Shown here one piece after another: positions 52,292 to 60,431 of a DNA stretch of 64,000 bases (positions are counted from its first letter, which is position 1; every line of letters starts with the position of its first letter). The notes under the pieces were generated by a model that made no database searches, was not told where the DNA came from, and saw nothing but the letters and a program-made list of their open reading frames with translations. The position numbers were made by a program, and so were the translations under genes. Origin of the DNA: Gammaproteobacteria bacterium. GTDB lineage: Bacteria; Pseudomonadota; Gammaproteobacteria; Pseudomonadales; Cellvibrionaceae. The stretch covers positions 1-64,000 of the forward strand of contig JAGKWO010000033.1 of assembly GCA_021151835.1 (NCBI GenBank), in the 5' to 3' direction.

Positions 52292-53032
52292 TTACAGCTC
52301 GGTGAGCTCTTTATTTAATTTCTTTTGTACGCGGTGTAGATGGCCCTTTACGCCGTGCTTTTCCGAGTTGACCCCTACCGCTTTTAAAAAGTAGGTCTCG
52401 GCTTTTTCATCCTGTTTTTCGTGTTCCGCGTACAGCGCTACCAGTTTGAACAACATGCCCAGCAACGTCGGCTCGCTAACCAACCATTGATTGGTTTCAA
52501 TGCGCTCAACGACTTGCGACAAGTACGGCTCTGCGCTGTATTCAGCTTTGAATTGTTCTAACGCCCAATCGTGTATTTGTCGGGCAATCACCGATTCCAA
52601 ATTTGCAGACCTAAACCGTTCTGGAATTTTTTGGTTTTGTGAAACGGCGAAATCCGTCCAGTAAATGCCTTGCTCAATTTGTCCTGCATCGATCAGCCAG
52701 ATTGAAAACCACACCAGCGGTTCAAATGGATGTTGTGCGCCGCTATCGCGGTAGTTCTCAATGATCGGTAGCCACTTTGGAATGAATTCATCTTTTTTCA
52801 GTTGAATTTTTTTCTTAACGTCGGTGAGCTTGCTCAGTGCCGCCAAATCCTGTTCCATTGCCGCGATTAGCACATCTTTTGGGTGCTTTTGCGACGGCGT
52901 TAAGGCGGACATCATTCGCATAGCAACATCACCCGTGTTGATATCAGCGTCTGCACTTCGCACGGATTTTAATTTTTCAGCCGCCGCTTTTGCTTGTCGC
53001 TCAGCCTTGTGGCGTTGTGTGTCGTACAACAT
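52292..53032 (-). CDS. Terminase small subunit gpM
   Basis: A 246-residue protein of the P2 M family with helical DNA-binding N-terminus (about 1-60, SALTPSQKHPKDVLI) and a central domain (FEPLVWFSIWLIDAGQIEQG). It recognises cos for packaging together with gpP. A hairpin separates it from the capsid gene. Confidence 0.85.
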   Translation of the reverse strand: MLYDTQRHKAERQAKAAAEKLKSVRSADADINTGDVAMRMMSALTPSQKHPKDVLIAAMEQDLAALSKLTDVKKKIQLKKDEFIPKWLPIIENYRDSGAQHPFEPLVWFSIWLIDAGQIEQGIYWTDFAVSQNQKIPERFRSANLESVIARQIHDWALEQFKAEYSAEPYLSQVVERIETNQWLVSEPTLLGMLFKLVALYAEHEKQDEKAETYFLKAVGVNSEKHGVKGHLHRVQKKLNKELTEL

Positions 53033-53055
53033 AAATCTGTTTCCCCGAGTGATTC

Positions 53056-53081
53056 AAAAAGCCCGCCCCGGTTGGAGCGGG
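53056..53081 (-). terminator. Terminator after capsid gene N
   Basis: CCCGCCCC (53062-53069) pairs with GGAGCGGG (53074-53081) with one mismatch; the minus strand then reads CTTTTTGA. It lies 38 bases past the capsid stop and would lower transcription of the later genes relative to capsid. Confidence 0.7.
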
Positions 53082-53118
53082 AATGTTAAAACGCTTCCGT
53101 GCTTACCGTGCCAAACGA

Positions 53119-54153
53119 TTAAACCCAGTTACCCGCTGCGTTTTTCAATTTGATATTGGCGAACTCAAAACCTGCGGCCTTTTCTTCGTCTTCAATCACG
53201 TAACCGTCGTTAACGCTGCTGTATTCTTCGATGCGATCACGCTTAGCATTGTCCAAAATCTGACGACGCACACTGGAATCCTGATAGTAGTAACTGAGGT
53301 TTTTGTAACTGGTAATCAGCAAGCCACGGGGCGGGAAACCGCTGGGCGTATCGACCGGTAAATTTGCGTAAGTACGCGTGACTTTCTCATTCGCAATGCG
53401 CTCTTTTTCACTCGGTGTTTCGCCCTGGGCGGAATACAACGCGGCTTTATCCAGCGCCAACAAATCATCACCAATAAACACAACAAGGTCTTTATCCTGG
53501 CGGTAGAGCGGATCAATCATTTGTAACGCGGCATGTACGGCCATATCGAGGTTTACAAAGTCACCACCGGCGCCGATACGAATTTGGCCAGCGGTTGCAC
53601 CTTCGGTGTACCACTGCGCACCGGCGTTGTATTCGCGCAACAGTTGGAACCAACCTTTGTTAACGTCTTGCCCAAGTGGGTTGTTAGCTTTGTTGGTAAC
53701 AGCGGCTGCCGATGTGCCATACCAACCCACACGCACGCGCGCCATCGCAATGGCTTTGCGTAACCACACGTTGTAGCGCTCGCGGAAATCGGGAAACTTT
53801 GCCCAGGAATCAATCGTCACGTACTTAATATAAAAATCGAGTTCCGTTTTAAACAGCTCGTAACCCTTGGTGCTTAATGAAATCACCTCTTGCGGCGCAC
53901 GATCATTTGCGTCCGTGTTAGTACGCTTTGGAACCACACCGGATACGGAACCGAAAACTTTTTCACCCTTCAGTTCAGTAACAGGAAGGTTGTTGATTTT
54001 TTGGAGGAAGGAATCCTGCTCAACAATTTTATCGACCAATTGCTGGGCTACGGTTGGAGTTGCTGCAAATTGATCTTTAACGGATGTCACGCCATAACCA
54101 GCGGCGAGCGCGATGGTGAAAGCTAGAAATTTTTGCTTACTAACTGCATTCAT
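53119..54153 (-). CDS. Major capsid protein gpN
   Basis: A 344-residue P2-type capsid protein with the segments GVVPKRTNTDANDRAPQEV and GWFQLLREYNAGAQWYTEG and the fold-typical C-terminal DNAKRDRIEEYSSVNDGYVIED. It is probably matured by the scaffold protease near residue 30. The gene ends at a terminator, as expected for a highly expressed protein. Confidence 0.92.
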   Translation of the reverse strand: MNAVSKQKFLAFTIALAAGYGVTSVKDQFAATPTVAQQLVDKIVEQDSFLQKINNLPVTELKGEKVFGSVSGVVPKRTNTDANDRAPQEVISLSTKGYELFKTELDFYIKYVTIDSWAKFPDFRERYNVWLRKAIAMARVRVGWYGTSAAAVTNKANNPLGQDVNKGWFQLLREYNAGAQWYTEGATAGQIRIGAGGDFVNLDMAVHAALQMIDPLYRQDKDLVVFIGDDLLALDKAALYSAQGETPSEKERIANEKVTRTYANLPVDTPSGFPPRGLLITSYKNLSYYYQDSSVRRQILDNAKRDRIEEYSSVNDGYVIEDEEKAAGFEFANIKLKNAAGNWV

Positions 54154-54201
54154 GTTTCAGTCTCTTAAAAATAATTAATGGGTTGCCGCGATACATTGCG
54201 A

Positions 54202-55014
54202 TCAAATGCAGGAATCAACTGTGCCGTCGTTTTCTTCTGTTTTGGTGCCAGGAACCGGCGTTTTTACAAGCTCCGTAAGCTTTTCATCGAGCTTGGCGAA
54301 CTTATCAGCCAGTTCGTCGTAGTCTTTTTTGCTCACAAACTTGGCTTCACCGCTGCTCTTATCATCATCAGCGCCGTCAGCGGGCGCTGACTTTAAGCCC
54401 TTTAACTGCTCCCCCAAGGACGCGAAAGCTTCAACCATCTGGGTTTGACCAGCGACGATTTTCTCTAAAAGTTCTTTGCTCATTTCTTCGGTTTCCTGCT
54501 CATAGTCATTTGTTTTTTTGGGCCGTAAAAAGTCAAAAAAGCCTTTCTCTTGTGCGCTGGACAAATCCAGAGCGTCTCCCTGAATGTGAAACTTTTCTGC
54601 GGTGTCACTGAATTGCAATTCGGTGGTGCCAAGGCTCGCGGGGTTATCGGTAACAGCCAAACCGCCCAGATAAAAAAATCCTCGACCAGCAAAGTTTTTG
54701 AGAACTTCTATTGAGGTATGAACAAGGCGGCCTTGTTGGTTGGCGTAAACCAAATTATCTGATGGAGACAAAATTGCCATTAAGTGAACTTCGCCCTTCA
54801 ATTGCGGATCGCTTGCGTTTTCCAGTTTGAGTGCAAGCACTTTTCCCTGCGAACCGTAATAGCGTTCGTGGTTAGGCCAAATCTTCGCGCTATACAAACG
54901 CTCGCTATAATTAGCGGCCATATCTTCCAGCCACTTTTTTTCTATTTTACGGCCATCGGTTGTGTCGCCACTGGTCGCGATAATGACCCACCCGGTTTTT
55001 AAATTTCTTGCCAT
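54202..55014 (-). CDS. Capsid scaffolding protein and protease gpO
   Basis: A 270-residue GPO-type protein. The N-terminal half is the serine protease (ATSGDTTDGRKIEKKWLED... TDNPASLGTTELQ) and the C-terminal half the helical scaffold with a coiled coil (about 170-255) ending in Glu/Lys/Asp-rich sequence. It builds the procapsid around gpN and is then self-digested. Confidence 0.88.
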   Translation of the reverse strand: MARNLKTGWVIIATSGDTTDGRKIEKKWLEDMAANYSERLYSAKIWPNHERYYGSQGKVLALKLENASDPQLKGEVHLMAILSPSDNLVYANQQGRLVHTSIEVLKNFAGRGFFYLGGLAVTDNPASLGTTELQFSDTAEKFHIQGDALDLSSAQEKGFFDFLRPKKTNDYEQETEEMSKELLEKIVAGQTQMVEAFASLGEQLKGLKSAPADGADDDKSSGEAKFVSKKDYDELADKFAKLDEKLTELVKTPVPGTKTEENDGTVDSCI

Positions 55015-55193
55015 TAATATGCGCTCTAAAAGTGATGGCGATTCAGCGCCGATTCATTTGATGTGGGCAGAATATTTTTAATTTGCAGTATCTTCAAAAC
55101 CCACGGGTTCTAATAATTCCTATAATGCCGCTTTAGAAATTCATCGAACCACCGCCAATAAATATTCAGTCGCCAGCAACATAAACTGACGCC
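55015..55193. promoter_or_regulatory. Divergent late-promoter region between O and P
   Basis: This 179-base gap separates the two divergent structural transcripts and should contain late promoters bound by the Ogr-type activator. A short inverted repeat AACCC-AC-GGGTT (about 55098-55109) is present. No certain TGT-N12-ACA Ogr site was found, so the sites are not assigned. Confidence 0.45.
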
Positions 55194-56963
55194 ATGAATA
55201 CAAATACCTCTAAACCACCGCTGAATCCCGAATTAAAACTGGCCGCAAAAGCAATGTATTTGCGTGGGATGTCTATGCCTGAAATTGCAGAAAAATGCGG
55301 GGTATCTGGTCGCACCGTTTATAACTGGCGTAACGATGGTTTATGGGATGAAATCATTTGCGGCGTTACGCCAGAGCAAGCGGCAGCAAAGCGCTATTGC
55401 CTTTTGGCGGACAAGGAAAATAAAACAAAGGGCGATCTGGATGAAATGGATCGCCTTTTTAAACAATTAGAGGGATTTGCCCGCATCAGGCAAATGGAAG
55501 CCAAAACTGCCGCGATCATAAGAGGTGATAGCGGCAGCGAAGGTGGATCACTTAAAAGTCAGCGATCTGATAAAAAAAAGAAAGTTCAAATTAAAAATGA
55601 CGTTAGCGGAATAACGGCTGACGCGTTGGAAAAAATCCGCACCGAATTATTTTTCGGTTACCAGCACCGATGGCATGCAAACAAGCACCAGAAAACCCGT
55701 TTCATTCTCAAATCTCGCCAGATTGGCGCAACCTTTTATTTCGCATGGGAAGCGTTTGAGGACGCAATTCTTACCGGTGACAATCAAGTATTCCTAAGTG
55801 CAAGTAAAAATCAGGCGTTTGTTTTCAAGGCCTACATGATTGGTTTTGCACGAAAATATTTTGATTTGGAATTGAAAGGCAGTGACTGCATAACGTTAAG
55901 CAACGGCGCCGAGTTACGCTTTGTCTCTACCAACGGTCGTACCGCTCAAGGCTATCACGGTCATTTTTACGTTGACGAAGTATTCTGGATTCCGGACTTC
56001 GAGAAAATCAATGATTTGGCCAGCCCGATGGCGTCACAGAAAAAATGGCGTCTTACCTATTTCTCTACTCCGTCGGTCAAATCGCATAGCGCTTACCCAC
56101 TCTGGAGCGGGGAAAAATTCAATGAAGATCGTAAGAAAAAATTTGAATTTGACCTTACCCATAAAACATTGAAAAACGGTTTGCTCGGTCAAGATCGCAT
56201 TTGGCGGAATATCGTAAACATTAAGGACGCCGAGGAAAACGGCTGTGATCTCTTCGATATTGAAGATTTAAAATTCAGGTACAGCGACAGCGCATTTAAT
56301 AATTTATTTATGTGCGCGTTCATGGAAGCAGGCCTTTCTGTATTCAAACTTGGCGACCTTCTTAACTGTGCAGTCGATTCCAATATTGTATGGGTTGACT
56401 TTAAAACAGGCACAGTGCGGCCATATGGCAATTTACCAGTTTGGATTGGTTATGACCCGGCACGCCGGGGAGACAAATCCACCGTCGTTGTACTTGCACC
56501 GCCATTAGCAGAAGGAAAGAAATTTCGCATATTGGAAAAATTAACGTTACGAGGTGCATGGCGACATCAGGCGAACGAGATAAAAAAGCTATCAGATAAA
56601 TACAACGTTCAATTTATTGGAATTGACTGTACTGGACCCGGAAACGGTGTATTTGAAATGGTACAAAAATTCTACCCACGCGCGACAGCTATCCATTATG
56701 GATTGGATACAAAAACACGATTGGTTTTGAAGGCGCAGGACGTGATTGAAGCACAACGCATTGAATGGGATGCAGAACATACCGATATTCCGCAGGCGTT
56801 CTTACAAGTTCGCCAGATAAGCACGGGCAATGACCAGATAACTTATGTTGCAGACCGCAGCAGTGAAACAGGACATGCAGACGTTGCATGGGCAATCATG
56901 CATGGACTTAGTAACGAACCTTTAACCGAACGCCGTAAATCTGGCGTAGCAATGAGTGCTTAA
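55194..56963 (+). CDS. Terminase large subunit ATPase gpP
   Basis: A 589-residue packaging motor protein with an N-terminal helix-turn-helix-like region (about 26-48, MPEIAEKCGVSGRTVYNWR), an ATPase with Walker A-like LKSRQIGATFYF (about 177-188) and Walker B FYVDEVFW (about 262-269) and a C-terminal nuclease fold (GYDPARRGDKST, about 424-435; IDCTGPG, about 475-481). It starts the rightward transcript and is 2 bases from the portal gene. Confidence 0.93.
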   Translation: MNTNTSKPPLNPELKLAAKAMYLRGMSMPEIAEKCGVSGRTVYNWRNDGLWDEIICGVTPEQAAAKRYCLLADKENKTKGDLDEMDRLFKQLEGFARIRQMEAKTAAIIRGDSGSEGGSLKSQRSDKKKKVQIKNDVSGITADALEKIRTELFFGYQHRWHANKHQKTRFILKSRQIGATFYFAWEAFEDAILTGDNQVFLSASKNQAFVFKAYMIGFARKYFDLELKGSDCITLSNGAELRFVSTNGRTAQGYHGHFYVDEVFWIPDFEKINDLASPMASQKKWRLTYFSTPSVKSHSAYPLWSGEKFNEDRKKKFEFDLTHKTLKNGLLGQDRIWRNIVNIKDAEENGCDLFDIEDLKFRYSDSAFNNLFMCAFMEAGLSVFKLGDLLNCAVDSNIVWVDFKTGTVRPYGNLPVWIGYDPARRGDKSTVVVLAPPLAEGKKFRILEKLTLRGAWRHQANEIKKLSDKYNVQFIGIDCTGPGNGVFEMVQKFYPRATAIHYGLDTKTRLVLKAQDVIEAQRIEWDAEHTDIPQAFLQVRQISTGNDQITYVADRSSETGHADVAWAIMHGLSNEPLTERRKSGVAMSA

Positions 56964-56965
56964 CA

Positions 56966-57982
56966 ATGACGGCAATGGCTATTCCTCCCCAGAATGAATC
57001 TGGTCGCGCGCTTGCGTTTAGTTTTGGCGATCCGGAATCGGTGTTAACCAATTCTCCGGGCGATTACCTGGGCGTATTTTTATCACCCTATGATTATTAC
57101 GAGCCGCCCATTTCATTGCGTGGGCTGGGTAAGATTCTCCGGGCAAATGGCCACCACGGCACTATTCCACCATTCCGCCGCAATCGCTTATTGCAGTACT
57201 TCAAAAGCAGCACCGTGATTTCCGATGATTCATTGGGTAATGCATCGATTGATTACGACGTGTTTGGTAACTGCTATTTTCAAAAAGTGTTTAATCGATT
57301 TGGGCAAACCATCGGGTTCAATCATTTGCCCGCATTGAATATGCGCCGCATGAAGGAACCAGACCGTTTCTGCCAGTTGCGCACCAATGGCGATGATCCA
57401 ATCATGTTTCAAGCAGGTGAAGTGGTTCACTTGAAGGAATATGACGTGATGCAATCGATTTATGGAATACCGCAATATTTCGGCGGTATCCAATCGATCA
57501 TGCTTAGCGAAGACGCCACCCTATTCCGCCGCAAGTATTACGTAAACGGCGCCCACATGGGTTACATCCTTTACACAAGCGATTCATCACTGGATGAAAG
57601 GGATGAAGCCGCGATCAAAGAGGCCGTCAAAAACTCCAAAGGTGTAGGTAATTTCCGCTCGTTGTATTTGAATATCCCCAATGGGAAAAAAGATAGCGTG
57701 CAATTAATACCGGTTGGCGATATCGCCACCAAAGACGAATACGAACGCATCAAGAACGTGACGCGCGCGGAAATTTTGGCTATGTGGAGGATGCAGCCCG
57801 CATTGTCTGGTGCGATGCCTGACAACGCGGCGGGATTTGGGGATATTGAAAAAATTGCCGACGTTTATTTCGAATATGAAACCGTGCCCAGTCAGGATGT
57901 CTTTTTAAAATTAAATCAATACCTGGCACCGGGACTAAGACTGGAATTTGGAAAGCCGGAGAAGGTAAGTAAGAGTGCGTAA
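56966..57982 (+). CDS. Portal protein gpQ
   Basis: A 338-residue protein of the P2-type portal family (PBSX/Q): FGDPESVLTNSPGDYLGVFL near the start, then VHLKEYDVMQSIYGIPQYFGG and MQPALSGAMPDNAAGFGDIEK. It makes the ring through which DNA enters. The stop nearly touches the Ogr-like frame. Confidence 0.92.
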   Translation: MTAMAIPPQNESGRALAFSFGDPESVLTNSPGDYLGVFLSPYDYYEPPISLRGLGKILRANGHHGTIPPFRRNRLLQYFKSSTVISDDSLGNASIDYDVFGNCYFQKVFNRFGQTIGFNHLPALNMRRMKEPDRFCQLRTNGDDPIMFQAGEVVHLKEYDVMQSIYGIPQYFGGIQSIMLSEDATLFRRKYYVNGAHMGYILYTSDSSLDERDEAAIKEAVKNSKGVGNFRSLYLNIPNGKKDSVQLIPVGDIATKDEYERIKNVTRAEILAMWRMQPALSGAMPDNAAGFGDIEKIADVYFEYETVPSQDVFLKLNQYLAPGLRLEFGKPEKVSKSA

Positions 57983-58061
57983 TTCACATGTAAACATTAC
58001 ACGCACAAGCGCAGTTGTTATACAATTCCCTACAGTAGAATTATTACGTGGGGAATGTGCA

Positions 58062-58301
58062 GTGCAGATCAATTGCCCGTTGTGCGGTAGTAAATCAATA
58101 ATTTTCAGCCGTAAAAATCTTGACCCGAAGTTGAGTAAACTTTATTGCGGCTGCAAAACCTGCGCTACGTCGTTCGCTATGGATTTATCACTTAGCCACA
58201 TCATTAGCCCAAGCAACTTAGACAAACATAACATTGCCCTGGAATACCTACGCAACCTCCCTGCTGCTGAACGCCAACAAATCCTGGCATTTGCTAATTA
58301 G
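58062..58301 (+). CDS. ogr: Ogr/Delta-type zinc-finger late activator
   Basis: A 79-residue protein from a GTG start (58062-58064, with GGGGAA upstream); a longer frame would overlap the portal gene. It has four cysteines in the Ogr/Delta layout (CPLCGSK...C-GCKTC) at residues near 5-38, and a basic C-terminal helix. In P2 and P4 this protein activates all late promoters. Here it lies directly after the portal gene instead of next to D and att, a rearranged order. It ends at a terminator. Confidence 0.8.
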   Translation: MQINCPLCGSKSIIFSRKNLDPKLSKLYCGCKTCATSFAMDLSLSHIISPSNLDKHNIALEYLRNLPAAERQQILAFAN

Positions 58302-58534
58302 ACCGCTCTAATCTGAGCGGTTTTTGAGTTTAAGATAGTTTGAACCCCCGCCTCGGCTGCCAGCATCTTTTCATTTTGCCATTGCAGCACTACCATTAAA
58401 CCTTGCGCTTCTTTGCCAGCGATATCATCTTTTGCTGAACGTGCGCAAAGCCCTTGGATAAGATTGTTTACGGAACGTACCTCCGAAAACGTATCCAGCG
58501 ATTCAATTAATCTTTGTACCTCAGTGTGTGGCAT
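58298..58534 (-). CDS. Small protein behind C4-like RNA C
   Basis: A 78-residue protein starting MPHTEVQRLIES (GGAG ribosome site 10 bases before the ATG) and ending in a helix with GLMVVLQWQNEKML. The end segment resembles that of the two other C4-linked proteins (G-L-x3-[FL]-x4-[EN]-x-[IM][IL]), weakly. Its stop overlaps the terminator following ogr. It is probably controlled by the C4-like RNA at 58660-58866. Confidence 0.55.
   Translation of the reverse strand: MPHTEVQRLIESLDTFSEVRSVNNLIQGLCARSAKDDIAGKEAQGLMVVLQWQNEKMLAAEAGVQTILNSKTAQIRAV
58302..58325. terminator. Terminator after ogr
   Basis: ACCGCTC (58302-58308) pairs with GAGCGGT (58315-58321), followed by TTTTT. It ends the rightward P-Q-ogr transcript and overlaps the stop of the opposite small gene. 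Confidence 0.88.
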
Positions 58535-58659
58535 TTCTAAAAAACTCCATTTGTACTTTTGAGGCGTGACTACGCCTGCAAGGATTGCATTTAATTAATT
58601 TTTAAAGGTTATAAACGGGAAAGAAATTTGCGGTTTGCCCGCAACGTTTTTTTGCTTCG

Positions 58660-58866
58660 CGTTTGTTCTGCCCACATTTGACTGGGGGCGACTGAGCAGG
58701 GTTCGCAATACCGGTGCACAAACGACAACCGGCCCGCCCGAAGGCGGCCCCACCCAGCCGCCATAGAACAGGCGTAACTTGGGTGTGGAGGTTGACCACC
58801 TGGCGATCAACCAACCGTTTGTGCTTGAGCGGGTTGCGAATCCCGGAGGCGCATTTTGGCGCCACG
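58660..58866 (-). ncRNA. C4-type antisense RNA, element C
   Basis: It reads leftward. A promoter TTGACA-N17-TATTCT lies at 58873-58901 (minus). The RNA has hairpin GGCGC/GCGCC with the CAAAAT loop (58848-58863), arm TTCGCAA (58834-58840), a divergent second hairpin, the core GGCGGCTGGGTGGGGC followed by a GCCGCCTTCGGGCGGGC hairpin, arm TTGCGAA (58702-58708), CAGTCGCC and a short terminal hairpin GCCCCCA/TGTGGGC (58670-58689). Its arms are complementary to each other but unlike those of elements A and B. The long reading frame across it is considered spurious. It sits upstream of the 78-residue gene. Confidence 0.7.
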
Positions 58867-58872
58867 GCGGCG

Positions 58873-58901
58873 AGAATATGCACGACCACTGGATCTGTCA
58901 A
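58873..58901 (-). promoter_or_regulatory. Promoter of C4-like RNA C
   Basis: On the minus strand TTGACA (58896-58901), 17 bases and TATTCT (58873-58878), matching the placement at elements A and B. Confidence 0.75.
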
Positions 58902-59078
58902 TGGATTTTTGAGAAGTAGTTCCGTTAGGCAAACGTAATGTCGCGTAATTGAATTTTTGACATTTTTTTAAACGAAATTAAGGTCGAAGTCTTACACGAG
59001 AAAAGGTCGATTTCCTACAGACTCCGATTTGTAGAAAAAATAATATTCGCCCGAATTAAATCGCAAAAGGAATTGAAT

Positions 59079-59288
59079 ATGGTGATACATGAGGTACTAA
59101 ATACAAACACCCACTCGATCAAGCTATTTGCGTTTACTGATACGCATGGCAGAACGATCACCTCGTTTTTTCAGGCAATTAAAAAACCAAATATAAGCCT
59201 AGGCTCTTTCGACACATTCAGCCAAGCTGAATACGCAATCAAACTCACAGAAAAACTTAATATCTGGCCCGTGACCTCGCAGGATTGA
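59079..59288 (+). CDS. Small protein of unknown function
   Basis: A 69-residue protein starting at the ATG 59079 (AAAAGG ribosome site; a TTG two codons earlier is possible). It has a beta-strand-rich N-terminus (IKLFAFTDTHGRTITSFF) and a C-terminal helix. It is 1 base apart from the following membrane-protein gene. The function is unknown. Confidence 0.6.
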   Translation: MVIHEVLNTNTHSIKLFAFTDTHGRTITSFFQAIKKPNISLGSFDTFSQAEYAIKLTEKLNIWPVTSQD

Positions 59289-59289
59289 C

Positions 59290-59721
59290 ATGATTTTATT
59301 TAAACATGGAAGAAAACCGTTTCTTGATTTTTTACGTAACCTCACGGTTCAAGGGTTAATTTTAGCTCTTGCGTTAGTAGCGGGAAGGAATTTGGATCCA
59401 ACCTGTTGCGACCCAAGCACATGGAAACAAACTTTATTGTTTTCATCCTTAATGGTTATTTTTTTCGCGGCTTGGGGCGCAAGTTGTCTCCAATTTTTTC
59501 ACGAATATCTTGACCCGGTCGGCAGGCATAAACGCGCTTATCAACTTATGCGTGCACCACGTTACAAGATTAAAGTTTTGATTGCCTACACGTGGAAGCG
59601 AAACAGATCATTATTTTGGGAATCCGCAGTAGTTTTTTTCCTACTGCAAATGTCACTCTTCGTCGTATTCGCTCATTCGGTTTTCATTGCCGCTGGCTTC
59701 TTTGATCAAATGCAGAGTTAA
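59290..59721 (+). CDS. Small membrane protein (cargo)
   Basis: A 143-residue protein with three hydrophobic segments (about 19-35, 48-66 and 111-135) and a basic loop (YKIKVLIAYTWKRNRS). It is encoded 1 base after the 69-residue gene. It could be a superinfection exclusion protein; no family is recognised. Confidence 0.6.
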   Translation: MILFKHGRKPFLDFLRNLTVQGLILALALVAGRNLDPTCCDPSTWKQTLLFSSLMVIFFAAWGASCLQFFHEYLDPVGRHKRAYQLMRAPRYKIKVLIAYTWKRNRSLFWESAVVFFLLQMSLFVVFAHSVFIAAGFFDQMQS

Positions 59722-59751
59722 TGGGCGGCACGCACCAGCCGCCCGACTACC

Positions 59752-60066
59752 TTACCGTAACATTTCTTCTGCCCGCCAAAGCAAATCCTGCATCCCACTA
59801 ATCGCATGTTTATCCAATTCTACAAACTCTTTGGTTTGTGCCAATAAGGATGCAACCAGCGATAATTCACTACGCAAGCGATATTGGGCAACCTCCAGTT
59901 CGGCCCTATGGTGGTAATCCCCAATAGTGTTTAGTAGCTCACCATCGGGGCTGTGAATCTCTATATCGCTGGATTGGTATAGGGCAAATTGGGAAGGGTC
60001 TAGCGTAACGATACGGCGGTTTTTAGGGGTGGTTTTGCCCGAACGAGCAGCAGATTGGTTAGTCAT
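59752..60066 (-). CDS. Small protein controlled by C4-like RNA B
   Basis: A 104-residue protein, paralogous to the 103-residue protein at 31530-31841: VTLDPSQFALY, PDGELLNTIGD and the C-terminal GMQDLLWRAEEML align with it. The basic N-terminus differs. GAGGC precedes the start. It begins about 30 bases after the end of the C4-like RNA at 60095-60302. By analogy with P1 and P4 it is likely an effector silenced by the RNA, such as an antirepressor or host-inhibitory protein. Confidence 0.65.
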   Translation of the reverse strand: MTNQSAARSGKTTPKNRRIVTLDPSQFALYQSSDIEIHSPDGELLNTIGDYHHRAELEVAQYRLRSELSLVASLLAQTKEFVELDKHAISGMQDLLWRAEEMLR

Positions 60067-60094
60067 GGCGCAAGCCTCGTAGAGTAGGTATTTA

Positions 60095-60302
60095 AACCGC
60101 CACCAGAGGTTGAGAACTATGGAGGCGACTGAACGGGGTTCTCAACACCGGCCTCTACGATACCGGCCCGCCCGAAGGCGGCCCCGCCCAGCCACCAGAA
60201 CGCAGGGTAGCCGAACGCCAGGCACAAAAAAAGCGCCAGAGCGCGCTTGTGCCCGTAGAGGTTTCCGGGGTTGAGAGTCCCGGCAGTGGATTTTGCCACT
60301 GC
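60095..60302 (-). ncRNA. C4-type antisense RNA, element B
   Basis: It reads leftward from a TTGACA-N18-TACCCT promoter (60309-60338). It has GGCAGTGG/CCACTGCC around CAAAAT, arm CTCTCAA (60271-60277), GGCACAA/TTGTGCC stem with an inner GCGC/GCGC, core GGTGGCTGGGCGGGGC with a CCTTCGGG hairpin, arm TTGAGAA (60139-60145), CAGTCGCCTCCA and a terminal hairpin CGCCTCCA/TGGTGGCG (60097-60127) whose loop carries TTCTCAA (60110-60116). It is highly similar to element A but with compensating changes in each stem and arm. The long frame across it is rejected as a gene. Confidence 0.75.
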
Positions 60303-60308
60303 CTTTAC

Positions 60309-60338
60309 AGGGTAGTACGGGTGGGATTGGGGTGTCAA
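60309..60338 (-). promoter_or_regulatory. Promoter of C4-like RNA B
   Basis: On the minus strand TTGACA (60333-60338), 18 bases and TACCCT (60309-60314), the same block as at element A. Confidence 0.72.
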
Positions 60339-60375
60339 CCAATAAAAACCAGCCAAAACCAATATAAAGCCGCTT

Positions 60376-60399
60376 TATAATGTGTACCATTAATGGTAC
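60376..60399 (+). promoter_or_regulatory. Operator-promoter of the toxin-antitoxin operon
   Basis: The -10 box TATAAT (60376-60381) is followed at once by a perfect 16-bp palindrome GTACCATTAATGGTAC (60384-60399), where a HigA-type antitoxin would bind and repress its own operon. The -35 is weak. Confidence 0.7.
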
Positions 60400-60431
60400 G
60401 ATACTTTAAAAATGGACACGGATAACCGCCA

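Noticed and set aside
58602..58901. 99-codon leftward frame containing LGGAAFGRAG
   Set aside because: It lies wholly on C4-like RNA C. The conserved signal is RNA pairing with compensating changes, not codons; similar frames arise on other C4 RNAs.
60117..60390. Two overlapping leftward frames of about 81 codons
   Set aside because: They cover C4-like RNA B in two different frames; neither has a ribosome site, and the LGGAAFGRAG peptide is the translated RNA core.
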